Shown here: positions 54,160 through 64,000 of the stretch, in pieces
Numbering within the stretch: position 1 is the stretch's first letter
Layout: each line of letters starts with the position of its first letter
Source of the DNA: Lampris incognitus
Lineage: Eukaryota > Chordata > Actinopteri > Lampriformes > Lampridae
Reading direction: 5' to 3'
Length of the DNA: 64,000 nucleotides
NCBI RefSeq assembly: GCF_029633865.1
Contig: NC_079212.1
Span: forward strand, 148,038,041-148,102,040
The notes under the pieces: generated by a model
What the model saw: the letters and a program-made list of their open reading frames with translations, nothing else
The model's database searches: none
What the model was told of the DNA's origin: nothing
Made by a program: the position numbers and the translations under genes

Positions 54160-55545
54160 AATGCATTTTATTTATTTAAAGGCCCCTTCCGTGACACTCA
54201 AGGTCACGTCACATCAAATACAATAAATACAAAGCAGTAAAACCATGAGTACAGTCAACAATACAACACACAATAAGCCACAGAGCACACATCAGCAAGG
54301 AGTTAAATGGATGGATGAAGATGCAGTTAATGCTGTTAAAGTGAGTAAGCTAGTTTAAAAGGTGGGTTTTAAGAGCAGTTTTGAATTCTGTGATGGAGTC
54401 CAGTAAGCGGATGTGACGGGGAATGGAGTTCCAGAGTTTGGGTGCAGCACAGGAGAAAGCCCCGACACCCATTGTGCTGAGGTTGATGACTGGTAGTGCC
54501 AATAGACCTGCTGGTGAAGATCGCAGGGAGTGAGATGGAGTGCAAGTCTGAAGGAAGTCTGTGAGATAGCAAGGGATAGATTATGAAGCCTTGAATGTTA
54601 ATGATACATTTTCAACATTAATCTGCTGTGACGCAGGAAGCCGGTGTAATTGAATCAGCAGGGGAGCGACATGGTCAGTGAACTTGGAACGTGTAATAAT
54701 CCGTGCTGCAGAATTCTGGATGAACTGAAGTCGGTGAATAAGAATGTTGGGGATGCCTGCCAGGGTCGCATTGCAGTAGTCAATGCGTGATGTGACCAAA
54801 GCATTGACTAAGACTTTCATGGAGTGTTGTGTTAAAGCAGGGTGTAGTCTGGAGATGTTTCACAGGTGGAAAAAGGCAATCCAGGAGACATCGTTTATAT
54901 GGCTGGAAAAGGAAAAAGTACTATCAAGGATAACACCAGGCTATTAGCCTGTGCAGAGACAGGTATAGTGGCTCCAGCAATGGGGAGTGAACAAATATTA
55001 CTTTTCCAGAGTGTAGATTTAGTGCCAGTGAGGAGTAGCTCAGTTTCACTACTGTTGAATTGTCATCCATATCTGTATATCATGGATACAAGCAGTGAGG
55101 CAACTAGAGAGGAGAGTGGAAGTGGGCTTAGTGGACACAAAGCTGTGTATCATCAGCGTAACAGTGGAACTGGATACCATAGTGCCAGAAGATGTTGCCA
55201 AGGCGGAGGAGGTAAATAATAAACAAGAGTGCCCCCCACATGGAACCTTGTGGAACTCCATGAGGAACTATGAAAGTTTTTCACTGGTGATTCTGAATCT
55301 GTACAAAATGTGTCAAGGAAGCAAACCACTGATACACAACGCCCCCAACTCCAATGCTAGCCAGACAATCCATGAGGAGCTGATGGGACATAGTGTCAAA
55401 GGCTAGAGTGAGGCCAAGGAGGATGAGGATAGAAAGTACACTGGAGTCAGCTGCACGGAGGAGGTCATTGTTGATCTTAACCAGTGCTGTCTCTGTGCTA
55501 TGTTTGGGGCGAAAGTCAGACTGGAATTGTTCAAAATTCAAGATT
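54160..55545 (-). pseudogene. L2-like LINE remnant in a pnp intron
   Basis: Minus-strand RT fragments: FEQFQSDFRPKHSTETALVK, LLGLTLAFDTMSHQLLMDCL (motif A), GVVYQWFASL, then VLVNALVTSRIDYCNATLAG, LQFIQNSAARIITRSKF and PLLIQLHRLPASQQI of the C-terminal part. The motif B to YxDD region survives only as shifted frames. The 3' end is at about 54160 (TTTATTTATTTAAAGG). It is in the same orientation as pnp. Confidence 0.8.
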
Positions 55546-56290
55546 CAAGAACTTTATTGTCATTGTGCAAACACAACAAAATTGCAGTTGTGTCACCCTC
55601 AAATGGTGCATACAAAGAATAACCAATACATAAAAGAGATAAGAAATATAAAATATTAGCAGCAAAAAGTACAGTCTAAACAATATAAGTACAAAATATA
55701 AGCAGTATAAAGTATAAAATACAATTCAGTTAACAATAAAATACAACTTACGAGGTGCAAAAACATCATTAACAAAAATGCAGTAAAGGTGCGGTGGACA
55801 AATATGAAGTGGCTTAAAATGACATGTTGGTAATATTGCAAATATTCCACGTGCCCAATGGTGGCAGCACATCAGTCTCGTCAGACTGAGGTGATGTCTG
55901 AGTTCATTAGTGCCACAGCTTTTGGAAAGAAGCAGTTTTTCAGCTTCCTTTCAGCTTTGTGTGCATGTGCAGATTGATCTGAAGCGTCTACCTGATGGGG
56001 GAAGCTGAAACAGATGGTGTTCCGGGTGTGTAATGTCTTTTATGATGTTTTTAGCCCTCCTCACACAGCGAGTGCCGTGAAGATGTTCTGGTGAAGGCAG
56101 CTCAATTCCAACAATGTCCTGTGCTGTTTCCACAACACACTGGAGGGCTTTTTGTCAGCATTGGTGCAGCTGCTGTACCAGGCTGTTATACAGTTTGTTA
56201 GGATGCTCTCTGTGGTGCATCTATAAAAGTTGATAAGCCGCCTTTGGAGGAGGTTGGCTCTCCTTAGACTCCTCAGAAAACGAATGCATT
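55546..56290 (-). pseudogene. Second LINE remnant (RT C-terminal end)
   Basis: Minus strand: FLRSLRRANLLQRRLINFYR, CTTESILTNCITAWYSSCTN, then, in another frame, AQDIVGIELPSPEHLHGTRC, VRRAKNIIKDITHPEHHLFQ and LPPSGRRFRSI, a typical C-terminus of fish APE-type LINEs. The 3' end near 55546 has ATTCAAGATTCAAGAACTTT. It sits directly 5' of the L2-like remnant. Confidence 0.8.
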
Positions 56291-56299
56291 CTATCACCA

Positions 56300-57590
56300 A
56301 TACTTACCCAAGCCTCTATTTCACTCATCCTTAAAAAGGACAAAGATCCCAATTTTTGCTCTTTTTATCGACCTCTTTCGCTTCTTAATGTAGACGAAAA
56401 GCTACTTGCTTAAGTCCTTGCAGGTAGAATCGAGACTATTTTGCCCTCTATAATTTCCATCGACCAAACAGGATTTATTAAAAACCGCCATTCCTTCACA
56501 AAAACACGGAGACTTCTTAACATCATTCACTCCCCGACCCCTCTGTCTAATCCTGAGGTGGTTATATCTCTCCATGCAGAAAAAGCTTTTGCTTGAGTGG
56601 GGCCATCTGTTCTTCACATTAAAGCAATTTGGGTTCGGAGAGAATTTTACATCCTGGATACGCTTACTGTATGCTTCCCCACAGGCCTGCGTATGTACCA
56701 ACAATCAGCGATCACGATTCTTTAACCTCTCACGCGGGACACGTTAAGGGTGCCCAATTCCCCCCCTCCTTTTTGCCATTGTTATTGAACCTCTATCAAT
56801 TGCTCTTTAATAAGTTGTTTTCAGGTATCAAAAGAGGTGGTGTCGAGCACAAATTATGCTTGTACGCAGATGACCTGCTCCTTGACATTTCCGACCCAGT
56901 AAGTTCCATTCCGCATATTTTAGCAACTCACCAATCCTTTAGTAACTTCTCTGGGTACAAACTAAATATACAGAAAAGTGAATGCTTTCCTATTAATCAA
57001 TTGGCCCAGGAAATGCCCCAGTCTCGTATTCCCTTCAAATAATCCAGCAACAGGCTTAAATACTTAGGAATAAATATTCCATCCACTCTCTATGTCAGGA
57101 ACGTCTTACAGCTCTAACAACAAAAGTGAAAACTGATCTGCAGAGACGGAACAGCCGACCCCTCTCCGTAGTAGGCAGAGTACAATCCATTAAAATGAAC
57201 GTGCTCCCCAGATACTTATACTTATTTCAATTCCCACCGATTCTTTTACCTAAACACTTCTTTTGTCAATTGGATTCAATAATTTCTAATTTCATATGGG
57301 GGGTAAAATCCCAAGAATTTGTAAATCTCTGCTGCAGAGGGGGAGGTTACAGGGGGGACTCGGTCCACCAAATTCTCAATTATATTACTCGGCTGCTAAC
57401 ATGCATAAAATTCCACTCATCCAGAGTGGAATTTTAGACACTGATGATAACTGGATTCATTTAGAAGCTAATTCTTGTCATTCTTCATCCCTTAAAGCCC
57501 TGGTGTGTTGCAGTCTTCCATTTAAGCCTAGACAGCACTCCTCTAATCCCATAGTAATTACCACTATTAGGTTAGCTACGGGCTAGAAAC
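56300..57590 (+). pseudogene. L1-like (Tx1/L1 clade) RT remnant
   Basis: Plus strand in several frames: KKDKDPNFCSFYRPLSLLNV, KLLA.VLAGRIETILPSII, DQTGFIKNRHSFTKTRRLLN, then HKLCLYADDLLLDISDP (YADD catalytic motif), FSNFSGYKLNIQKSECFPIN, RNSRPLSVVGRVQSIKMNVL, PRYLYLFQFPP and FFCQLDSIISNFIWG. This order is typical of L1-clade RT. Stops and frameshifts throughout; no ends identified. Confidence 0.85.
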
Positions 57591-57814
57591 AAGCCTTATA
57601 CAGCCCCAGCACTACAGAATTGGAGGTTCCAGTGTGATCAAGTCAGTACAGGAGTCGGTGATCGAATAAAATCCATAAAATGATAATATAGAGGCAACCA
57701 TAAAATCAATTAAAATAATCCGATGGTCCCAAAGAGTTGTTAAAAGTTATTAGTTATTAAAGTTAAAAGCAAGCAGAGCAACAAACAAACAAACTGTCAG
57801 CTGGGAACCAGAAG
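57591..57814. other. pnp intron sequence, nothing recognised
   Basis: Short stretch between the L1-like remnant and the trinucleotide tract. Confidence 0.4.
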
Positions 57815-58127
57815 TCCTACTGCTACTACTACTACCGCTACTACTACTACTACTACTACTACTACTGCTAATACTATTACTGCTGCTGCTACTACTACTA
57901 TTGTTACTACTGCTACTACGACTGCTACTACAACTATTACTATTTCTGCTGTTACTACTACTACTACTAGTAATACTACTACTGCTGCTACTACTACTGC
58001 TAATACTAGCATTACTGCTGCTACTACTACTGCCTACTGCTACTACTACTACTACTGCTACTCCTACTGCTGCTGCTACTGCTACTATTGCTACTACTAC
58101 TACTAGTACTACTACTGCTACTACTAC
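57815..58127. repeat. (CTA/CTG)n trinucleotide tract
   Basis: About 310 bases of ACTACTACT/GCTACT repeats with interruptions, beginning 53 bases from the donor of the pnp exon at 58180. Confidence 0.95.
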
Positions 58128-58179
58128 CTTAATATCACAGTATCTTCTGGAGGCTATACCTATAGCCAGACAGTCTTAC

Positions 58180-58370
58180 CCACTGCATCCACTCCCAGTC
58201 TGTGCAGGAGTCTGGCCTCTGCGACGGTCTCAAAGTTGGGTCCACCCACCATGGCGTATACACCTTCATGAACGTACTGGGCCACGCCTAGCTGCTTCAC
58301 GATGTCCATGGCGAGGCGACACAGGTCTTTATTGTAAACACCTGACATGGCCGGGAACCGCGGTCCAAAC
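58180..58370 (-). CDS. pnp: pnp internal exon (active-site Phe-Glu exon)
   Basis: Minus strand: acceptor ATGTTCAG before 58370; donor GTGG|GTAAGA after 58180. One base finishes a Gln codon, then 63 residues: FGPRFPAMSGVYNKDLCRLA, MDIVKQLGVAQYVHEGVYAM, VGGPNFETVAEARLLHRLGV and DAV, with the first base of a Gly codon. The GPNFETVAE motif carries the Phe-Glu pair that binds the purine (Phe200/Glu201 in human). The exon aligns with mammalian FGDRFPAMSDAYD...[20 protein letters not shown]. Confidence 0.96.
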
Positions 58371-59509
58371 CTGAACATGAACCACATAAGAATCACTCTG
58401 AACTCTGACCTGAACTCTGATCTTCTGCTTACAGAAAACAAAAAACATTTAGGATTCCAAAACAAGACAATTATCAATGGTTAATAAACAACAATAACAG
58501 CATGGCTGTCGACATTATTACTCTGAGCACACTGATCCCTGCCAGTCCGTCTGAATAGCTGTATATTTCTGTGTGTGTGTGTGCGTGTGTGTCACACAGG
58601 GTGATGTGATGCGTCTAGTGCAGTAGTGCAATAGTTACAGGGAAGATGCATACTTGTTTCCCATCTGCTTTTCTAACCTCTTGCTTACAGCTTGCTGCTG
58701 CTGGCTAGCCCTTGTGGTGAACAAGGAAGCAGCCCAGTGCATAAGCCTTCCCCCGCCAGTACATAGCCTCTCTTTGCCAAGACTTCTGCCAAGCCTCCTC
58801 GTGGCCACACACGGTAACTGGGCACCTTGTGGCCTCAGGCTAACTTCAGAGCTGTAGTTGTCCCCAGTGGCTGTTAATGGCCAACCACTGCCCTGCTGCC
58901 TTGTGGGAAGTCTATTGAGACAAAGGCTAGGGGAGTACACCCTGATAAAGAAAAGCAGTGTGTTTGGTGGCACACATTAGGTGGTTCTTCGACAGTCTGG
59001 AATTTCTGCCAGCCTCCTGCAGTCATGATGAGTGACTGGTCGTCTTGGGTATAAGCCCTTGCCACCAAGACCAACCTGTCATGGCAAAGACAGTGCTACT
59101 GAGGACTGTGCACCTCCTGTGGCACTCTACAAACCTCCTTGCATAGGTCTCCACCTCTGACCAGGGTGTAAAATATCTGGCCTTACATCCGGTTGAAGTC
59201 TGGTGGCGTTGGGGTGTCTGGCGATGGGAGCAGGTTAGAATGGCCTGGGAGCTCTTAGCCAGAGCCCTGCGCATCAGCAGCATGGGGTATATGGTCTCTA
59301 GTAACTGGGATTGAGTGGCAGCTGCTTTCGGCAGACCGCTGTGTGACTGAGCAGCCCTATTTAGGGACCACTCTACTCACCCCAATTGGGTGGGGCCTAG
59401 AAAAGGTGGCCTAAAAATTGTCCACTCAACCAACCACCTCCTGAGTAGGTTACTGCACCTACCAGGAATTACATCCTGCGGTAAAACAAGAAAATGATCC
59501 CATTTAAAT

Positions 59510-62500
59510 TGGCAACATAGAATGTTAGGACTCTCCTTGATAATGATGGTAACAGACCACATGGAAGGACCGTGCTGATTGCTGAGGAACTAAGACGCTA
59601 CAACGTGGACATCGCTGCTCTCAGCAAAACCAGGCTTCTGGGTGAAGGCTCCCTGAGAGAGGAAGGAGGAGGGGTCATCTTTTTCTGGAAAGGCTATCCC
59701 CCTGGCGGACAACATCAGCATGGTGTTGGACTGGCAATCAAGAACAGTATTCTACCCAGCCTCACTGAAACACCCACTGGACTAAGTGAGGGGCTAATGA
59801 CCGTCCGTATCCCAAGGCACGCTATGCCACTCGGTTAAGTTCATATGCGCCAACACTACCATCTGACAATGGTGTGAAGGACAGCTTCTACCACCAACTA
59901 GATGAGGCCTTTCATTGTATCCCAAAAAAGAACAAGACCTTTCTTCTGGGAGACTTTAATAATAATAATAATAATATTAATAATAAATCAATCTCATATA
60001 GCGCTTTTCTTACACTCAAAGTCGCTTTACAATAAATGGGGTGAAACAAGACAACAGATAAACATAACACAGACATACAGGGGTGGATGGGAAGGGGGGC
60101 TACAAGAGCCACACACGACACCAGCAGTACTCTCCGACTTAAACATATACAAAAGGGCAAGAAAAACAAAAAACAACAACACTGTAGACGTTGATTTTCT
60201 GTAGGGGTTTACTCCCGTAGCCTATTCCTCTCCCAACATGTCCACCAAGTGGCACTATTTAACCCATAGCTGGGGTAGGAAAGAACAATGGTATATGGAG
60301 TGGAGTATTGAGTAGGCATGGGGTTGGTCAGGTTAGTGCAAATGGTCTGAGGCTGCTAACACTCTGCAGAGCATGACCTCACCATTATGAACACACTGTT
60401 TCAGCAGAAGACCAAATACCGACCATCCTGGATGCACCCACGATATAAACACTGGCACCTGATTGATTATATCATAAGACGTACTGACACCAGTAATGTG
60501 TTGCTGACCAGGGCCATGAGAGGTGCAGAATGCTAGACAGATCACTGCCTTATCATGACCAAACTTCACATCAAACTGCGCCCCCCCCCCTCATAAAAAA
60601 GCAACTGAACTTTGCTAAATTGAAGTCAGCCCCAGCACGGGATGATTTCCATTGCTCTGTAGGCACGATGGCACTAGAGTTTGAGGCCATTCTGAGTTCT
60701 GACAATTAATGGATCAGAAATGGACCTCACTAACCTCATTGTTACATCAAGCTGCAGTCGACTCTATAGGCTACAGAGCCAGAAACCGTCAGGACTGGTT
60801 CGACGAGAACTCTGACACCATCACATCCTTGCTGGAAACCATGCGTAGGGCACACAGGGCTACACTCAACTGCCCTGCATCCGCCATCTTTTGGCAGCAG
60901 TGGCAAACAGCACGTAAGGAGGTATAAACAAACGTGCACTCTGCAAAATACATGGTGCATGAACAAAGCTCACGAGATTCAATATGCTGACAGAAATGAT
61001 ATGCACAACTTCTACAATTCTGTAAGACTATACAAGATGTCAACATCAACATCAGTCAAACATTATTGCCTAACAACATCAGGCAAAGGGACTGCCGATG
61101 GAAACTAGCATATTAATGTACAATGTCCCTTCCCAAATAAATGTTTAAACTAAACTAAACTAAATATACGGCCATAGGAACTGCTCTATTACACCCTTAA
61201 AATCATTAGATGGACTGACAACCCTGAAAGACCAAAAGTCGATCTTGGTAAGGTGGGCTGAACATTTTGAAGCCCTACTTAACCAGCACTCACCAACTGA
61301 TCAATCCATCCTGGATGAGCTGCCAATTCGTCCATCCATCCCAGACCTAGACCACTCACCAACTTTTCAAGAAGTACTTGCAGCCATCAACTCCCTCAAG
61401 AACAATACGTTCCCTGGCAGTGATGGTATCTCAGCAGAACTTCTAAAACAAGGGGGATATTTGTGCACCAGAATGATCAATCAGTACATCCTGCAGGTTT
61501 GGGACCAGGAGAGTGTCCCTCTCAACAATAGAGGGATGCTGAAATTGTCCCCCTGTACAAAAACAGGTGTGACAATTCTATCTGCGGCAACAGTCACGGC
61601 ATATCCCCGCTAGCTGTTGCAGGCAAGGTCCCAGCAAAGGTCATGGTATGCAGGATGGGGAAGAACTTAAAAGAACATCTGCTACAAGAGTGAGAGTGTG
61701 GTTTCAGGGAGAACAGGACTACTGTGGATACGATTTTCACAGTAAGACGGCTACAAGAAAAGTGCTGCGAACAACATCAGAACGATTCCATGGCTTTTGT
61801 CGACCTCTTCAAAGCTTTTGACACTGTGAATTGAGCTACTTTGGAAAATCCTGAGAAAGTTTGGCTGTTTGAGCAAATTTGTGAACATTCTGTCACAGTT
61901 TCATGATGGGATGGTGGCACGGGTGGCAATAGGAGGACAAGAGCCCTTTAATATAAGCACTGGAGTGAGGCAGGGATGTGTGCTGGCACCGGTACTCTTG
62001 AACATTTTCCTCCTACGTGTCACAAAGCTTTGAAAAAAGATCTGGAAGGCAGTAGTGGGATCACAATAGACTTTAGGCTAGATGGAAACTTCTTCAACAT
62101 TCGAAGGTTCCAGGCAATCACCAAGTTGTCAGCAGTGCAGGTCCTCGAGCTGCAGTACGCTGCTGACTGCGCTCTTGTAGCAGACACACCAGAAGACCTA
62201 TAAACCATCCTTGCCGCAGTTGTGAATGCCTACAGTAGGCTGGGTCTATCAGTCAACACCACCAACTGAGGTGTTATGCCAATGGAGGTCCAGCCCCCCA
62301 CCCACTATGCCTGTCTTCACTATAGAACACCAACCACTTTCAGTTGCTCCATCTTTCAACTACCTGGGCAGCATCCTTTCTGAGGGCAGTGACACTGATC
62401 ACGAAATTCACAATAGAATCAAACAAGCCTCTGTAGCCTTCAGCAAACTCCAACCTAAGGTCTTCCAAAACAGACACCTCCATCTGCACACCAAAATTGC

Positions 62501-63075
62501 CATTTACCAAACCGTCTGCATCACAACTCTCCTATACAGCTGTGAAGCCTGGGTCGCACACAGCCGCCACCTAAGGTTGCTGGAGCAGTTCCACATAAGG
62601 TGTCTGCAGTGAATCATGGGGATCACATGGCGTGACCGGGTTCCTCATGCTGAGATTCTTGCTAGGACAAACTGCAAGAGCATAGACGCCACGGTCACTG
62701 AACACCATGTCATCAGGATGCCTCAAGAACGCCTGCTACATCAAGTCCTGTATGGACAGCTTCATCTGGGCCGCTGGTCTGCAGGTGGTCAGAAGATGCC
62801 ATACAAACAACAGCTAAAAACATACTGGAGAAGTGTCGTATCTACCCCTTGAGACTGACGCAAGCTGCCATCAACCGTTCCAACCAGCGGGAGATCTGCC
62901 ACAGAGGTATAGAACAGCTGGAAATGGAGAGGAATGTGAACATACAACAGAAAAGACTGAGGAGACACACAACCGAGCCTGCCCCCACTGACTCACACTC
63001 CATGTGCCCAACGCACAATGAAACTTGTGGATCAAGAATTGGACTCTACAGTCCTCAAAGAACACACCGTTAACA
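59510..63075 (+). pseudogene. RTE-like endonuclease/RT, heavily broken
   Basis: Endonuclease: IAEELRRYNVDIAALSKTRL, LGEGSLREEGGG, HQHGVGLAIKNSILPSLTET, then LLGDF just before the insertion at 59958. Middle: GYRARNRQDWFDENSDTITS, VRWAEHFEALLNQHSPTDQS. RT: AAINSLKNNTFPGSDGISAE, LKQGGYLCTRMINQYI, DSMAFVDLFKAFDTVN (motif A), STGVRQGCVLAPVL (motif B), LELQYAADCALVADTPEDLQ (YADD has become YAAD) and SVNTTKTEVLCQW. C-terminus: SFNYLGSILSEGSDTDHEIH, FHIRCLQ.IMGITWRDRVPH. Stops and shifts are frequent, and the catalytic Asp pair is damaged. Confidence 0.82.
59958..60230 (-). mobile_element. Short LINE/SINE 3' end inserted in the RTE-like LINE
   Basis: An AAT-repeat tail, then CTCATATAGCGCTTTTCTTA and CAAAGTCGCTTTACAATAAA, typical of the 3' ends of L2-type fish LINEs. 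It interrupts the endonuclease just after LLGDF. The right boundary is uncertain. Confidence 0.6.
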
Positions 63076-63118
63076 AGTAGGGATATCATCATCGGGCTCG
63101 ATGGAGATGGACTACCAA

Positions 63119-63180
<62 letters not shown>
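63119..63180. repeat. (TG)n microsatellite
   Basis: About 30 TG repeats, ending some 20 bases from the donor of the pnp exon at 63201. Confidence 0.97.
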
Positions 63181-63183
<3 letters not shown>

Positions 63184-63200
63184 ACACGTGTGTATCTTAC

Positions 63201-63376
63201 TGGTCATCGTTGGGTCCACTCAGTGGGTTCAGCCCCATCAGTCCAGGAAAATTGATGTGGTCTTTTATGATCATGATGTCACCGGGTTGATAGCTGTCAG
63301 CCAATGAACCCGCAGCGTTTGTCACAATCAAAGTCTCCACCCCCAGCAGCTTAAACACACGCACTGGGAAGGTGGT
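63201..63376 (-). CDS. pnp: pnp internal exon (first visible)
   Basis: Minus strand: acceptor GTCTGACAG before 63376; donor ACCA|GTAAGA after 63201. 58 residues plus two bases: [58 protein letters not shown]. The TNAAG motif contains the Ala that touches the purine site (Ala116 in human). It matches mammalian [23 protein letters not shown]...GDIMLIRDHINLPG...NPLRGPND. Exons encoding the first ~110 residues (the GSGLG phosphate loop and the H-x-YEG region) must lie beyond 64000. The visible exons total about 195 of roughly 290 residues. The enzyme cleaves inosine and guanosine to base and ribose-1-phosphate. Fish have several paralogues and I cannot say which this is. Confidence 0.95.
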
Positions 63377-63467
63377 CTGTCAGACAGGCAGATATTATCA
63401 TGGTTGTCTAGATAATGATGTTTATAATACACAATGAGGACATTTAAATGATCATGTTAATAATAAA

Positions 63468-63507
63468 CAGGTGGAAGTGTGCTGGTAGGTGCAGGTGAAA
63501 GGTTGCT
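63468..63507. repeat. Isolated 40-bp copy of the 24-bp minisatellite
   Basis: CAGGTGGAAGTGTGCTGGTA plus GGTGCAGGTGAAAGGTTGCT is identical to a stretch of the array at about 30504-30543. It is flanked by unrelated sequence. Confidence 0.95.
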
Positions 63508-63571
63508 AAATAAACATTGATACTGGTACACATCCCATCATGCATTCCTTTTTCTTCCTTTTTTTTCTCTT

Positions 63572-63968
63572 AGATTTTCCCCCCTTTTTCTCCCAGTTGT
63601 ACTTGGCCAATTACCCCACTCTTCCGAGCCGTCCCGGTCTCTGCTCCACCCTCTCTGCTGATCCGGGGAGGGCTGCAGACTACCGCATGCCTCCTCCCAT
63701 ACATGTGACAGTGAGGAGTTTCACCGGGGGGACGTAGCGCGCTGGAGGATCACGATATTCCCCCAAGTTCCCCCTCCCCCCTGAACAAGCGCCCCGACCG
63801 ACCAGAGGAGGCGCTAGTGCAGCGACCAGGACACATACCCACATGCGGCTACCCACCCGCAGACACGGCCAATTGTGTATGTAGGGACGCCCGACCAAGC
63901 CGGAGGTAACATAGGGATTCAAACCGGCGATCCCCGTGTTGGTAGGCAATGAAATAGACCACTACGCC
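63572..63968 (-). mobile_element. tRNA-derived SINE, family A (copy 6)
   Basis: Minus-strand copy with the tail at about 63575 (TTTCCCCCCTTTTTCTCCCAG) and head at about 63968. Box B is decayed to GGTTTGAATCCC. The body has a short deletion where other copies read AGTCACCAGCCGCTTCT. Confidence 0.85.
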
Positions 63969-64000
63969 AGTGTTTCCCAACCCAGTCCTCAAGGACCCCC
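63966..64000 (+). mobile_element. Start of a hAT-type MITE cut by the window edge
   Basis: CAGTGTTTCCCAACCCAGTC followed by CTCAAGGACCCCC is the usual left end of a common fish MITE. The other end is outside the window. Confidence 0.5.

Larger units (their letters stand above)
58640..63118 (+). mobile_element. RTE-like LINE with nested insertions, antisense in a pnp intron
   Basis: Plus-strand APE-type LINE filling most of the pnp intron between the exons at 58370 and 63201. 58640-59500 looks like its 5' UTR (no motif), followed by endonuclease (from about 59510), RT (from about 61240) and C-terminal region up to the (TG)n tract at 63119. Two short foreign 3' ends are inserted (59958-60230 and about 61085-61165). 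Confidence 0.8.

Noticed and set aside
57797-58374. Val/Leu-rich frames on both strands
   Set aside because: Created by the (CTA/CTG)n tract; only the part at 58180-58370 on the minus strand is a real exon.

Overview
This window comes from a vertebrate nuclear genome, almost certainly a teleost fish. It holds spliced exons of two conserved vertebrate genes inside a dense mixture of fish-type mobile DNA: Tc1/mariner, hAT-like MITEs, an Academ-like DNA transposon, Penelope-like elements, L2-, RTE- and L1-like LINEs, tRNA-derived SINEs and a Sushi-like Ty3/gypsy LTR element. There are no bacterial operons. Nearly all other long open frames are transposon remnants or frames kept open by tandem repeats.

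Host genes. (1) lmcd1 (LIM and cysteine-rich domains 1) lies on the + strand. Six coding exons can be placed: 9509-9600, 15380-15635, 19465-19614, 29285-29542, 34084-34302 and 36976-37092. All splice phases agree and together they encode about 363 residues: Cys-rich region, PET domain, linker, LIM1 and a shortened LIM2. Exon 1 was not found. (2) A purine nucleoside phosphorylase (pnp family) gene lies on the - strand. Its last four coding exons are at 63376-63201, 58370-58180, 54037-53958 and 53852-53712; its 5' exons lie beyond the right edge. The two genes converge. (3) Between them, at about 46.46-46.71 kb, is a CpG-rich, tandemly duplicated E-box/CRE segment. It is followed by a possible first exon that would encode a mitochondrial-presequence-like peptide.

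Layout. 1-5886: Academ-like transposon with 83-bp inverted repeats and a reading frame of about 1558 codons broken only by three in-frame stops. 6.3-8.5 kb: gypsy pol fragment and Tc1 element. 8.8-37.1 kb: lmcd1 with introns full of SINEs, three Penelope copies (two head-to-head, with tandem repeats inside the GIY-YIG region), an L2-like LINE, a jockey/I-type LINE carrying two nested insertions, a 41-copy 76-bp array and a 24-bp array growing from a palindrome. 37.3-48.5 kb: five more tandem arrays (41, 44/57, 42, 31 and 8 bp), a hAT fragment and the promoter-like islands. 49.3-53.3 kb: Sushi-like gypsy element with its target-site duplication, a predicted self-priming site, and a deletion joining integrase to the 3' LTR. 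53.7-63.4 kb: pnp exons separated by LINE remnants of several clades.

Tandem arrays occupy roughly 11 kb of the window. The most notable non-gene signals are the nearly intact Academ-like frame, the LTR/primer-site complementarity, the higher-order structure of the 76-bp and 41-bp arrays, and a 40-bp piece of the 24-bp array reappearing 32 kb away inside a pnp intron. All calls rest on reading the sequence and on remembered family features; no database search was made.
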